A stretch of DNA of 64,000 nt, taken from assembly GCA_025363655.1 (NCBI GenBank), contig JANYDK010000116.1, forward strand, positions 1 through 64,000. The letters are read 5' to 3'. Of this stretch, positions 1-8,600 are shown in pieces. The stretch is from Deltaproteobacteria bacterium (GTDB taxonomy: Bacteria; Myxococcota_A; Polyangia; Polyangiales; JADJMO01). The notes beneath the pieces were generated by a model, which saw only the letters and a list, made by a program, of their open reading frames with translations, was not told the DNA's origin and made no database searches. The position numbers were made by a program, and so were the translations under genes. Numbering within the stretch: the stretch's first letter is position 1; every line of letters begins with the position of its first letter.

Positions 1-138
1 AACGGCGCCTACACCGCGACCGCCAACGGCGACCTCGACGGCAACGCCGTCAACTCCACCTTCGCCCTCAAGGGCAAGGTCGTGGACGGCGAAGCGACCC
101 GCGATGGGCCGATCATCGTCACCAACGAAGACGAGTAG
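1..138 (+). CDS. C-terminal end of a pilin-like protein (5' end outside window)
   Basis: An open frame enters from the left edge and stops at TAG after 45 codons. The visible end contains GDLDGNAVNSTFALKG and finishes in an acidic stretch. The same pattern (GDLDG, V, STF) recurs near the C-terminus of the next gene, whose N-terminus aligns with type IV pilins, so this is most likely the end of a sister pilin or pseudopilin. Calling it pilin-like rests only on that shared C-terminal motif; the diagnostic N-terminus is not in the window. Confidence 0.6.
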   Translation, partial: NGAYTATANGDLDGNAVNSTFALKGKVVDGEATRDGPIIVTNEDE

Positions 139-225
139 TCGTCACGCTCCGCAACAACGCCGGCATGGGTCGAATTCGACCTGCCGGCGTTGTCGCATTT
201 CGACTGCGTCGGTAAGCTGCTCCGC

Positions 226-702
226 GTGCGAGGACCCTTCACGCCGTTGCAGCTGGCGACCACGTTCGCCGTGATCGGCTGTGCGGCTGCGGCGTCGATC
301 CCTGCATGCGTGCGTGCCGTCCGACTCTCGCGCACCGCCGAGGCGACCGAGAACGTCGAGACCATCTTCGCCGCCGGTATGCACGCGCGCATCGACCCGG
401 CGACTCCCATCGTCTCGACGCCGCTGACCCCAGCGTCCGTTCCGCGCGGCACCACCGTTGCCGATCCCGCAGGGACTTGGGACCATCCGACCTGGCAGAC
501 GCTCGGCATCATGTACTCCGACCCTCATTGGTACGCCTACCGGGTCGATGTCGACCCAGAGCCGGGTACTGCCCTCCGCGTGGTCGCGCTCGGTGATCTC
601 GACGGTGACGGCGTCTTTTCTACCTTCGAACGTTCGGCGACCTTCGACGGACCGACCGTCGTCGCGCGCCCTGGCCTCGTCGTCACCGCCGAGCTCGAGT
701 GA
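226..702 (+). CDS. degenerate type IV pilin-like protein
   Basis: About 158 residues from the GTG at 226, chosen because GGTAAG lies nine bases upstream and it gives a short prepilin-type leader; an in-frame TTG at 190 is the alternative. Counting from the Phe in GPFTPLQL, the hydrophobic helix matches canonical pilins at F1, T2, A11, I13, G14, A17, A18, I21 and P22. Two hallmarks are altered: the residue before F1 is Pro rather than Gly (Gly is one position earlier) and the invariant Glu5 is Gln. The C-terminal half carries GDLDGDGVFSTF, shared with the preceding gene. It probably inserts in the inner membrane, but processing by the prepilin peptidase is doubtful. Its stop overlaps the next start (TGATG), so the two are probably translationally coupled. 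Confidence 0.72.
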   Translation: MRGPFTPLQLATTFAVIGCAAAASIPACVRAVRLSRTAEATENVETIFAAGMHARIDPATPIVSTPLTPASVPRGTTVADPAGTWDHPTWQTLGIMYSDPHWYAYRVDVDPEPGTALRVVALGDLDGDGVFSTFERSATFDGPTVVARPGLVVTAELE

Positions 703-1601
703 TGAACGACACTTCGCTCGGTCGCCGGACCCTCCAAGTCGCCGCCACCATCACGCTCGTCGGCGCCGCGATCTTCGGCCTCGATCGACTGCGCGCACGG
801 CTCGGCACTCGCCTCAATCACGTGCGCGAGACCTCCGACGTCTATCCGCTCCCATCGCCGGTCTACGTCGAGCGCATCTCGCTCGGCTATCGCGACGCCG
901 TCGCGTCCATCCTCTGGGCTTCGGTGCTCTACCAATACGGCGAGCACGTCGGCCAGAACCGTCGCTTCGCCTACGCGACGCAGTACGTGCAGACCATCCT
1001 CCACCTCGATCCGAACTTCGCGCCGGCCTACAAGTTCGTGAGCACGTTCGTGACGATGCAGGCGGTGAACCCCGAGCGTCCCGAGCTCGAAGAGGTCGAG
1101 CGCATCCTTCGCGTCGGCACCACGCAACGTCCGGGCGACGCCGAAGTGTGGGGCGCGTACGCATCGTTCATGCTCTACGGCGGCGCGCAGTTCCTCCCCA
1201 AAGGTCCCGAGCGCGAGGAGTGGCGCAAGAAGGGCGCGCTCGCCGGTCAACAAGCCACCGAGCTCGGCTACACCGGCGGCGGCGATCTCGGAATGAGCGG
1301 CGCCATCGTCCTCGCCAACTCCGGATATCGCGACCTCGCGGTGCAACAGCTCGAACGGAGCTACGCCGTCGCGCCCAACGAAGAGACGCGAGAGCACATC
1401 CGCCAACAACTCGAACGCATGCAGGCGCGCTCGGCGATCGATCGCCTCAACGCCGGCATCACCGTCTTCCTCACCAAATGGCGTTCCGAGGCGGCATTTC
1501 TCGACGAAACCACGTTCGTCCTCGTCGGCCCACGCCCCGACACGGCAGCGTGCGTCGGCCTCACCGGCCTCGACCCACGCTGCACCATCGGTTGGAAATA
1601 G
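702..1601 (+). CDS. membrane-anchored TPR-like protein coupled to the pilin gene
   Basis: 299 residues from the ATG that overlaps the upstream stop as TGATG; a GTG three bases earlier is also possible. An N-terminal hydrophobic segment (residues about 11-25) is followed by helical repeats resembling tetratricopeptide repeats (for example YATQYVQTILHLDPNFAPAY and YRDLAVQQLERSYAVAPNEE). It ends with a Cys pair in DTAACVGLTGLDPRCTIGW. No enzymatic motif is visible. Coupling to a pilin-like gene suggests an assembly or partner role for that pilin, which is inference. The gene ends in a long hairpin. Confidence 0.7.
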   Translation: MNDTSLGRRTLQVAATITLVGAAIFGLDRLRARLGTRLNHVRETSDVYPLPSPVYVERISLGYRDAVASILWASVLYQYGEHVGQNRRFAYATQYVQTILHLDPNFAPAYKFVSTFVTMQAVNPERPELEEVERILRVGTTQRPGDAEVWGAYASFMLYGGAQFLPKGPEREEWRKKGALAGQQATELGYTGGGDLGMSGAIVLANSGYRDLAVQQLERSYAVAPNEETREHIRQQLERMQARSAIDRLNAGITVFLTKWRSEAAFLDETTFVLVGPRPDTAACVGLTGLDPRCTIGWK

Positions 1602-1625
1602 GGGGCGGTTTTTGTAACTCTCGCA

Positions 1626-1670
1626 CGGGGTTTCGCAATTCGTGCTGAGAGGCACGAATTGAAAACCCCG
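1626..1670. terminator. long hairpin between convergent genes
   Basis: An outer stem CGGGGTTT/AAACCCCG encloses a perfect 10-bp stem CAATTCGTGC/GCACGAATTG with loop TGAGAG. It lies between a plus-strand gene ending at 1601 and a minus-strand gene ending at 1727, so it is placed to stop transcription from both sides. There is no clean U tract on either strand. Confidence 0.6.
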
Positions 1671-1678
1671 CTCCGATT

Positions 1679-1714
1679 TCGTTTTGACAGTCTCATCCCC
1701 GGCCGTCGCCGGGG
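1679..1714. repeat. 36-bp dispersed repeat, copy 1
   Basis: This copy runs TCGTTTTGACAGTCTCAT followed by the hairpin CCCCGGCCGTCGCCGGGG (7-bp stem, 4-nt loop). The identical 36 bases occur in reverse orientation at 30411-30446 and a near copy lies at 59975-60007. All three are intergenic, just beyond the 3' ends of genes. Confidence 0.85.
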
Positions 1715-1726
1715 CCCCTGGGATAC

Positions 1727-4700
1727 CTAGTCGCGGAGCTTGAGGGTCAGCGTGCCCTTCCCGCCGGCGGGGACGGTGGCGCTGCCGCCCTTCTTCAACA
1801 CTTCGTCGCCATCCTTCGCCACGCACGTCACGCTGTACGTGCCGGCGGGGACGGTGATGGTGATCGGAGTGGCGCCGCGCGGTGTGCCGTTCACGACGCA
1901 GTTCGACTTCGGCAGCGTGTTGATGAAGAGCGTGCCGTCGCCGCCCGCAGGCTTCGGGGTCGGATCGCTGGTCGGCTTCGGGGTCGGATCACCCGTCGGC
2001 TTCGGCACCGCCGTCGCGGTGTTGGTCGCGACGATGGCAGGCTTGCCCTTCTCGACCATGTCGACCTTGAAGGTCTGGTCGGCGTCGTTGCCGAGCTTGA
2101 GCGGCGCGGTGAAGTCCTCGAAGCCAGGCGCCGTCGCCGTGACGACGTAGCTCTTGTCGGGATCGAGATCGACCGACTTCCCGTCGGAGATGTCCTGCTT
2201 CTTCGCGCCGTCGGAGACCTGTCCCTTGGCGCCCTTGGCGGCGATCGTGAACTTCATCGCCACGGCCGTCGGCATGACCTTGATGTCGTCGCTGTCGAGC
2301 TTCTTCGTCGAACCTTCCTCGACGTTGATGTCCATCTCGGCGGTCTTGAACTTCGAGCCGGTGAACTTGAGGTGGTGCTTGCCAGGCTTGATCGAGTCCA
2401 TCGTCAACGGCAGACCTTGCGTGTCGCCGCCATCGACCGAGACCTTCACGCCATCCTGAAGCGCGCCGATTTTGAGGACGGTCTTGTCGTCCTTGTCGGG
2501 GACCTTCGGCGAATCGGTGCTCGCCTCTTTCGGCGAGTCGCTCACCTGGATGGTGATGGGGACGACGACGTCTTTCGCCGGCTCGACCGTCACCTGCTTC
2601 TGGCTGGTGAAGTCACCGGCGATGACCTTGACGATGTGCGCGCCCGGAGAGACCTCGACGCGGCAGCTGGAGTCTTTGCACCTCTCGACGCCGTCGACCT
2701 GCACCGACACCTCCTTCGGCGGAGGATCGACGCTGACGACGATGTTGCCAGGCCGATTCGACGCCCAGAGGTACGCACCGACCGCCGCTGCGCCGGCGAA
2801 GAGGACGCCGCCGACGATGAGGAGCGTGCTGCTTCCGCCCTTGGGACGAATGACCTGCGTCTGATCGGCGATCTGACGCGGCATCGGCGTCATCGCCGGC
2901 GCGTTGCCGACGAATTGCGGTCCCATCACCGGCTGCGGAGCCGGCGCGACGACGGCCGGAAGCGGCGTTTGCGAGGGAGCAGGCGGCGGCGGCGCAGCGA
3001 GCGGCAACGTCGCGGCCATCTGTTGCGGCGCGGATGGCGCCTGAGGAAACGGCGCGGCGTGCTGCTGCGCGAACGGAGCGCCCGGCGGAGCGGCCGGCGG
3101 CGGGAGCGCGGCGGCAGGCATTCCACCGCTGCTCACACGCGAAGGCGGGCGCGACGGCGGAGCGAGCGGACGATCACTTCGCGACGGCGGCGGGAGCGGC
3201 GCGCCGACTCCGACCATCGTCTGCTTGAGGTTGCCCGACGGAGGCGAGGGGGGACGTGGCGTCGGGAGCTGCATCGGCGGCGGCGTCGCCAATCCCGCGC
3301 TGCTCTTGGCCATCTGTCCGACGATGTCTTTGTCGTAGACGTGCGTCTTCTCGTCCTCGTCGTCCCAATCCATGTCGACCATCGCACCCCGCGGATTCGG
3401 CGCGGCGGGCGCGGCAGACTTCGCAGGTGCCACCGACAGCGGCGAACGGCTCGGGGGCGGCGCGATCGGCGGCGTCGAGGTGCGCGGCGGCGCGGTCAGC
3501 GGCGGCGACGACACGGGAGGCAGAGGCATCCCGATTCCCATCTGGGTCGCATTGCGGCGCGGCGGTGGAGCGGGCGGCGGCGGCGCTGAGCGAGACGAAA
3601 CCGGCGGCGGCGGGGGCGCTGCCGAAGTCGTGGGGCGGCGCGTCGAGGTGGGCTTGGCGGCAAGCCCCTCGAAGACGTCGAGATCAGAACCCTTGTTGTC
3701 GGCCATGACTAGCTCCTGCGCGGACGGCTTTGTCGGCAATTGTGTACTGTTTCCGTTCATCGCGCCCCCCCCCGGATGCACCCCGGATGGATTGAGGCCA
3801 GACCCTTCTCCCGCGAAGAGCCCTGCCGACGGACCTTCTGCACCAGCTTTTTCGCTGGCGAAAGTCTGCCGCATGTAGGTGGCAACGTCTTCCCTGCCCC
3901 ACTTCAGATCTGCAGCGTAGGCGAAAGCTTGGAGATCGGCCTTGAGGTCCGCCGCAGAACCGTATCTCTCGTCGACGTCTCTCGAGAGGGCCCTCATGAC
4001 GATGCGATCGATCTCCACCGGGAGCGTCGGTTGGATGCGACGCGGAGGCGAGAGCTCGGCGTCTTTCACGCGCTCCATGATCAGCATCTCGTTGTCGGAG
4101 GCGAAGAGGCGATGGAGCGTCGAGAGCTCCCACGCGCAGATGCCGAGCGAGAAGAGATCGCTGCGATGATCGAGCGGCAGGCCGCGAACCTGCTCTGGGG
4201 ACATGTACGCGTACTTGCCCTTGATGGTCCCGACCTGCGTCTTGCTCAGCTTCATCGACGACTTGGCGATGCCGAAGTCGATGAGCTTCACGTCGCCGTC
4301 GAAGCCGACGAGGATGTTCTGCGGCGACACGTCTCGATGGACGAGGTTGAGCGAGCGTCCGTTCTGATCTTTCTTCTGATGCGCGTACTCGAGGCCTTCG
4401 CAGACCTTGATGAGAACGTGCACGAGGAACTCGAGCGGCACCGGCTCGCGCTTGCGCGCTTGGTGATCGAAGAGCGTGCGCAGGTCGTGACCGTCGACGA
4501 ACTGCAGCGCGAGGAAGTAGGTGCCCTCGACGCGTCCGAGATCGAGGATGCGGGCGATGTTCGGGTGCTCGAGCACGCGGGCGAGGCGCGCCTCGTCGCG
4601 AAACATGCGGACGAACTCTTCGTCCTCGGCGACCTCGGGGAGGATGCGCTTGACCGCGCAGATCTCTCCCGAGTCGCGATCGCGCGCGCGAAAGACCTCC

Positions 4701-4765
4701 GCCATGCCCCCCACGTTGACGCGGTCGAGCAAGTCGTAGTGGCCAAACGCCTGCGGGCGGCTCAA
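1727..4765 (-). CDS. Ser/Thr protein kinase with transmembrane segment and PEGA-like repeats
   Basis: 1012 residues. The kinase domain (about 8-290) has a glycine-loop variant VNVGGMAEV, the VAIK-type Lys near 39, HRDVSPQN with HRD at 143-145, and DFG at 163-165, so it should be active. A long Pro/Ala-rich linker follows, then one membrane span near residues 660-680 (LLIVGGVLFAGAAAVGAYL) and an extracytoplasmic part of PEGA-like beta modules, the last starting GTLFINTLP, separated by PTPKPTSDPTPKP repeats. The start is TTG, supported by GGAG seven bases upstream and by the glycine loop beginning only about 15 residues later. A run of nine G on the coding strand interrupts the linker. The layout fits a receptor-type kinase sensing the envelope; substrates are unknown. 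Confidence 0.93.
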   Translation of the reverse strand: MSRPQAFGHYDLLDRVNVGGMAEVFRARDRDSGEICAVKRILPEVAEDEEFVRMFRDEARLARVLEHPNIARILDLGRVEGTYFLALQFVDGHDLRTLFDHQARKREPVPLEFLVHVLIKVCEGLEYAHQKKDQNGRSLNLVHRDVSPQNILVGFDGDVKLIDFGIAKSSMKLSKTQVGTIKGKYAYMSPEQVRGLPLDHRSDLFSLGICAWELSTLHRLFASDNEMLIMERVKDAELSPPRRIQPTLPVEIDRIVMRALSRDVDERYGSAADLKADLQAFAYAADLKWGREDVATYMRQTFASEKAGAEGPSAGLFAGEGSGLNPSGVHPGGGAMNGNSTQLPTKPSAQELVMADNKGSDLDVFEGLAAKPTSTRRPTTSAAPPPPPVSSRSAPPPPAPPPRRNATQMGIGMPLPPVSSPPLTAPPRTSTPPIAPPPSRSPLSVAPAKSAAPAAPNPRGAMVDMDWDDEDEKTHVYDKDIVGQMAKSSAGLATPPPMQLPTPRPPSPPSGNLKQTMVGVGAPLPPPSRSDRPLAPPSRPPSRVSSGGMPAAALPPPAAPPGAPFAQQHAAPFPQAPSAPQQMAATLPLAAPPPPAPSQTPLPAVVAPAPQPVMGPQFVGNAPAMTPMPRQIADQTQVIRPKGGSSTLLIVGGVLFAGAAAVGAYLWASNRPGNIVVSVDPPPKEVSVQVDGVERCKDSSCRVEVSPGAHIVKVIAGDFTSQKQVTVEPAKDVVVPITIQVSDSPKEASTDSPKVPDKDDKTVLKIGALQDGVKVSVDGGDTQGLPLTMDSIKPGKHHLKFTGSKFKTAEMDINVEEGSTKKLDSDDIKVMPTAVAMKFTIAAKGAKGQVSDGAKKQDISDGKSVDLDPDKSYVVTATAPGFEDFTAPLKLGNDADQTFKVDMVEKGKPAIVATNTATAVPKPTGDPTPKPTSDPTPKPAGGDGTLFINTLPKSNCVVNGTPRGATPITITVPAGTYSVTCVAKDGDEVLKKGGSATVPAGGKGTLTLKLRD
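3765..3773 (-). repeat. nine-base homopolymer (G9 on coding strand) inside the kinase gene
   Basis: Nine consecutive C on the plus strand encode the Pro-Gly-Gly-Gly stretch of the kinase linker, after the catalytic domain and before the membrane span. A one-base slip would detach the kinase domain from its sensor domain. Confidence 0.8.
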
Positions 4766-4847
4766 TCAACGTCTCCAGCGAATTTGAGATGAACGCCGAG
4801 GGCGTTCCTTGGCGCGACGCGTATGCGTCGGTCGCAAAAGAGCCGTA

Positions 4848-4877
4848 GTTCTAGCCTTCGTAGCGGCGGAGGGTCAA
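4848..4877 (-). promoter_or_regulatory. candidate sigma70 promoter of the kinase gene
   Basis: On the minus strand, TTGACC and TAGAAC are separated by 18 bases, about 80 bp upstream of the TTG start. The 5' leader also holds an inverted repeat CGACGC-GTAT-GCGTCG at 4815-4830. Assigned by consensus only. Confidence 0.45.
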
Positions 4878-4948
4878 CTTGAGGTGACACTCGGCACGAT
4901 GCGGGTGGGATGAAGTAGGACAAGATCGGCGAGCGCCGACATCTCCAC

Positions 4949-7786
4949 TCACAGCTTGGGTGGCGGCGCGTTCGAGGGAGCGGGCGGCGGCGGCGGCGGA
5001 ATCTGCCCCGGCTTTGGCCCTTTTTTCCCGAAGTATCGGACGCGTTTCGCTTGCAGAGGCATCCACACCTCGGGCGCCACCACGGGCGTCTCGGGGAAGA
5101 GCGCGCGTGCTCCGGGAGCCTCGGCGCGAATCAACGTCACCGCCGGCGTCGCCAACTTTTTCGTGTCGAGCTCCATGTCCCAACCGAGCGATCCACCGAA
5201 TCGTGGCTCGAGCTCGGGCGGAGCGACCATCTGTTGCGAGCACCCGAGCTGCTGCAGGAGCGCCGAGAGCGAGGCCGCGCTTCCTTCTTGATCGGCGAAG
5301 ACGACGACCAACGTTCCGTCGTCGTCGGTGACGCCGAGCATCGTCTTGGTGGTCGTCGTCGCACCTGATTTCGGATCGTCGCCGCCGAAGAGCGCGACCG
5401 CGCTCGGACCTGGCGAAGTCGTGCCGAGCGCGAACGAGCCCGCCGCGAGCCAGAGCGAGAGACCACCTGCGCTCGGCTTGGTCGCGCCGCCGAAGGTGAT
5501 GATCGTCTGCGCCTGCTCGTCACCCTCGGTGGCGACGGCGGGCAGTTTGACGGTGCGCGGATCGATCTTGAGGACGCGCGCATGCAGCGATGGGTTCTTC
5601 GCGTCGGGCCGGATGCTCGTGAACGTCACCGCGTACGGGAACCCGTGCTGCGGAATGCCTTGCACCTTCCACATGCCTTCGCGCTCTTCCGCCGGTGAGA
5701 CGCGCGCGACGATCGGCGCGCCCGGCAGGACGTTGCGCAGCGTGAGGTACATGAAATCGCGTCCGTCGCGGCCGATGTAGCGGGGGAAGAGCATGTGCGG
5801 CATCGACTTGATCATGCGACGCGCGCGGAAGCTCCAACCCTCGAGCTGCGGCACCGAACCCTCTGCCTCCCACGTTCCCTCGAGCACGCGACCGAGGTCG
5901 GGGAGCTCGCCGGTGGGCGCGATTCGATAGAACTCGAAGCCGGTGTGCCCCGCGTTCATGTCGAGGTGCATGCCGGTCTTGCAGCGCGCGGCGACCATGC
6001 CGCGACCGAGCGAGTCTTGCGACATCTCGAAGCCGAAGAAGTAGCCGACGAAGCCCTCTTCGGTGATGCAGATGCCGCTGCGCGTGGTGTGAATCGCGTC
6101 GGTGGCACCCGGCGGCGTCCCTCCCCATTTGATCTGGTGGTACGGGTTGATGACGCCGTCGCGCACGAGGGGCGTGAGGTTCTGTCGGAACGAGAGAATC
6201 TCGTCGGGCACGTCGGGGAGGTTGCCCGGCCAAGTGCCGATCGCGGTGGTGCCGTCGACGAGCTCGGCCGCGGTCGCAGCGTACGGCTTCGGTGGGAGAT
6301 AGAGCGCCCCGCTCACCTGCATGCCGCCTTCGAAGTGCAGCGCCTGGAAGCCGCCATTGAAGCCGGCGACCACGTTTTTGAGCACTTCCGGCGTTCGCGG
6401 GATTTGTCCGGTGCCGACCTCGCCAGTCGCGCTCACCGGCTCGACGGTGCCGGCGACCATGTGCAACGAGACCTGCCGCGGATCCCACAGCGTGATGTAG
6501 ACCGTCGAGTAGACGCGCTGCGGATCGGTGCGGATGAACGTGCGCACGAACGCCGTCGGCATGCCCGGGTTCTTGCCGACGAACGGATCGTCCTCGAGGC
6601 TCTGCCAGGCGCCTTCGTCGGGGAGGGGGCTCGGCAAGACCGGCTTCAGTGGGGCGGGCGGCCAGCCGATTTCCGGATCGGTGTACGCCGGCTTCACCGG
6701 CACGCTGCCCGAGTTCTCCTTCACCTCTTGCGCGACATCCTCGCCGAACCAGTCGGAGAAGTGGCGCTTCAGGTAGTCGCGCATCTTGAACGCGTTGTAT
6801 TCGAGGAACTCGATGGTGTGCGGTCCGATCCAGGGAATGGCGCGCACGCGATCGACGGTCCAGGTGATGAAGTCGCCCGGCTTGCCCTTCACCACGTGCT
6901 CGAAGCGCGCGTAGAGCTTGCCGTCGACGAGCTCGTCGACGTCGTGATCGATGACGATCGCGTGCCCACCGGCGTCGACGTCGAGGAGCGATCCGTTCCA
7001 CACCATCGACACCGTCGCCGGCGTCGGATCGAGCGCATATCGTCGACGCCGCACGCCCTTGATGCTGCCCGTCTGCTGGAGGTTGGTGATCGCGTTCTGC
7101 ACCTTCTGGAATTTCTTCCATTCGGCGATGAGGCGCTGATCTTCTCCCGAGAGATCGTAGAGCTCGACGCCGGTGTAGACGCTCGTCGCCGGCTGCCAGG
7201 TGGCGAACGCGATCCATTCGCCGAGCGCGATCGGTCGCGTCTCGTCGACGTCGGTGGTCTTCGTCAGTTGATGAATCGACTCGACGGAGACGACGCGTCC
7301 TTCGGGAGAGCGACGCGCGCGTACGAGATAGACGTCGTGGTTCGCTTCGTCCGACGACGACGCACGCACGACGGCGCGGGTCGAGCCCTTGAGCGTTCCG
7401 AGGAGCCCGCTCGGCGTGTCGATCCAGACGACGTCGTCCGGCTCCGCGTGCAGCCCTTCGAGCGCCATCGCCCGCGTCACCGCGATTTGCGGATCCGTCG
7501 TCGTCGCCACCGCAATCGGCGAGCGACCATGGACGACCAGCGCGACGATCGCCGCCACCGGCGCCGCCTTCAACGCCGTCGTCGCCAGCCGCAACCGCGC
7601 CACGAACCGCGGACCGCCGCCCGTCGTTTCATCGGCTTTGTCGCCGGATCGAAGCGCTCGAGGAGGATAGGTCGTCGCCAATGGGTCGCCCCGGCGGAGC
7701 GTTAGCAGGTTCGCACCAAGCGCTCCACTTGTCAGCCAACGCTCTCCCGCCCCCCGCTTCGACGGGATGTCTTCACTCACTCCCAC
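4949..7786 (-). CDS. large membrane-anchored exported protein with phosphodiester-glycosidase-like region
   Basis: 945 residues. A hydrophobic segment near 75-90 (LKAAPVAAIVALVVHG) probably anchors it, with the rest in the periplasm. The central part contains VVAGFNGGFQALH, then VDGTTAIGTWPGN, and further on KTGMHLDMNAGHTGFEF. This order resembles the NAGPA/DUF2233 phosphodiester glycosidase fold, where NGGFF and ALNLDGGGS motifs flank the active site, but the terminal Gly-Gly-Gly-Ser is replaced by NAGHTG, so catalysis is uncertain. The C-terminus is a Pro-rich tail. It stands alone between the kinase and a divergent small gene. The domain call rests on motif memory, not on an alignment. Confidence 0.6.
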   Translation of the reverse strand: MGVSEDIPSKRGAGERWLTSGALGANLLTLRRGDPLATTYPPRALRSGDKADETTGGGPRFVARLRLATTALKAAPVAAIVALVVHGRSPIAVATTTDPQIAVTRAMALEGLHAEPDDVVWIDTPSGLLGTLKGSTRAVVRASSSDEANHDVYLVRARRSPEGRVVSVESIHQLTKTTDVDETRPIALGEWIAFATWQPATSVYTGVELYDLSGEDQRLIAEWKKFQKVQNAITNLQQTGSIKGVRRRRYALDPTPATVSMVWNGSLLDVDAGGHAIVIDHDVDELVDGKLYARFEHVVKGKPGDFITWTVDRVRAIPWIGPHTIEFLEYNAFKMRDYLKRHFSDWFGEDVAQEVKENSGSVPVKPAYTDPEIGWPPAPLKPVLPSPLPDEGAWQSLEDDPFVGKNPGMPTAFVRTFIRTDPQRVYSTVYITLWDPRQVSLHMVAGTVEPVSATGEVGTGQIPRTPEVLKNVVAGFNGGFQALHFEGGMQVSGALYLPPKPYAATAAELVDGTTAIGTWPGNLPDVPDEILSFRQNLTPLVRDGVINPYHQIKWGGTPPGATDAIHTTRSGICITEEGFVGYFFGFEMSQDSLGRGMVAARCKTGMHLDMNAGHTGFEFYRIAPTGELPDLGRVLEGTWEAEGSVPQLEGWSFRARRMIKSMPHMLFPRYIGRDGRDFMYLTLRNVLPGAPIVARVSPAEEREGMWKVQGIPQHGFPYAVTFTSIRPDAKNPSLHARVLKIDPRTVKLPAVATEGDEQAQTIITFGGATKPSAGGLSLWLAAGSFALGTTSPGPSAVALFGGDDPKSGATTTTKTMLGVTDDDGTLVVVFADQEGSAASLSALLQQLGCSQQMVAPPELEPRFGGSLGWDMELDTKKLATPAVTLIRAEAPGARALFPETPVVAPEVWMPLQAKRVRYFGKKGPKPGQIPPPPPPAPSNAPPPKL

Positions 7787-8000
7787 TCAACGAACGACCC
7801 TCGCCCGACCATCCGCGTCACCCGGGCTAGCCGAGCTGCCGCGGTTCCATCCATGCGACACCCGTGTCTCGACTTCATGACGAATTTCCGTCCCATTTCC
7901 CTCATTTGGCACCTTTCCGAGCCCACGTCGGCGGTCCAGCTATTGCAGAATTTTCCAGTAGGACTACGAAGCGCCTGGTTCGTCGCCCACGGAGCCCATG

Positions 8001-8213
8001 ATGTCCTTGCCCACCCTCTTCGTCGCCACTGTCGCCACCGTCGCTTCCTTGCTCACGACCATGACCGCCTGCGCGGTGGTCGACGACCAAGCACCGAAGG
8101 TCTCGGCGCCGCCCGAGAAGGCCGAGGTCAACGAGGCGATTCGGGTCGAGATTGGGGAAGCGACGCTGACGATCTTCGACGACCAAGGGCACGCGAAGCG
8201 CGTGGTGGAGTGA
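8001..8213 (+). CDS. small putative lipoprotein
   Basis: 70 residues from the second of two adjacent ATG codons; GGAG lies seven bases before it. The N-terminus is a signal peptide ending in TTMTAC, a plausible lipobox with Cys as lipidation site. The mature part (about 47 residues) is acidic and ends EIGEATLTIFDDQGHAKRVVE. No family is recognised. A weak point is that an overlapping frame (7853-8218) is also open; the signal peptide and ribosome site favour this one. Confidence 0.5.
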   Translation: MSLPTLFVATVATVASLLTTMTACAVVDDQAPKVSAPPEKAEVNEAIRVEIGEATLTIFDDQGHAKRVVE

Positions 8214-8245
8214 CGTGAGGACGCGGCGCGGCTAGGAGCGTCGCG

Positions 8246-8446
8246 ATGCGTCTCTCGGTCAACGGCGAAACCATCGACGTGCCAGCGGGCCTGACGGTCG
8301 CCGGGCTCGTGGCGCACCTCGGGCTCGATCAAGGCCCCGTCGCCGTCGAGCGAAACCGCGAGGTGGTGCCCCGCGCACAGCACGCCTCGACCACACTCTC
8401 GGAGGACGATCTCCTGGAGATCGTCCACTTCGTCGGCGGTGGCTGA
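8246..8446 (+). CDS. thiS: ThiS-type sulfur carrier protein
   Basis: 66 residues, the normal ThiS length, with the beta-grasp start [15 protein letters not shown] and the obligatory C-terminal Gly-Gly (FVGGG) that is adenylated and thiocarboxylated. ThiS donates sulfur for the thiazole of thiamin together with ThiF and ThiG. Neither thiG nor any other thiamin gene is adjacent, and no TPP riboswitch is evident upstream, so the partners must lie elsewhere or it may serve another sulfur-transfer enzyme. Confidence 0.88.
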   Translation: MRLSVNGETIDVPAGLTVAGLVAHLGLDQGPVAVERNREVVPRAQHASTTLSEDDLLEIVHFVGGG

Positions 8447-8468
8447 AGAGGCTTCTCGTTTCGCCAAA

Positions 8469-8487
8469 GCCGCTCGGTCGCCGAAGT
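8469..8487. repeat. partial copy of the GGCGACCGAGCG palindromic element
   Basis: Reverse complement reads CTTCGGCGACCGAGCGGC, matching the left arm of the element described at 23465-23499. The second arm is lost. It lies in the gap between thiS and the zinc-ribbon/TPR gene. Confidence 0.4.
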
Positions 8488-8600
8488 CCGTCGCTCTTGT
8501 CGTGTGCTCGGCCACCTCGAGCGACGCGTGATAGCCTGCTCCCAGCAGTGTTTGCGCCGCGCGCTCGGGTCTTCCGCGCCGCGCTTTTCGGGAGCGAAGC

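Noticed and set aside
5795-7705. 636-codon plus-strand frame opposite the 945-residue protein
   Set aside because: Arg/His-rich shadow frame without start context; the minus strand has a membrane anchor and motif structure.
8214-8245. TPP riboswitch in front of thiS
   Set aside because: Only 32 bp separate the preceding stop from the start; no CTGAGA or other THI-box element seen.
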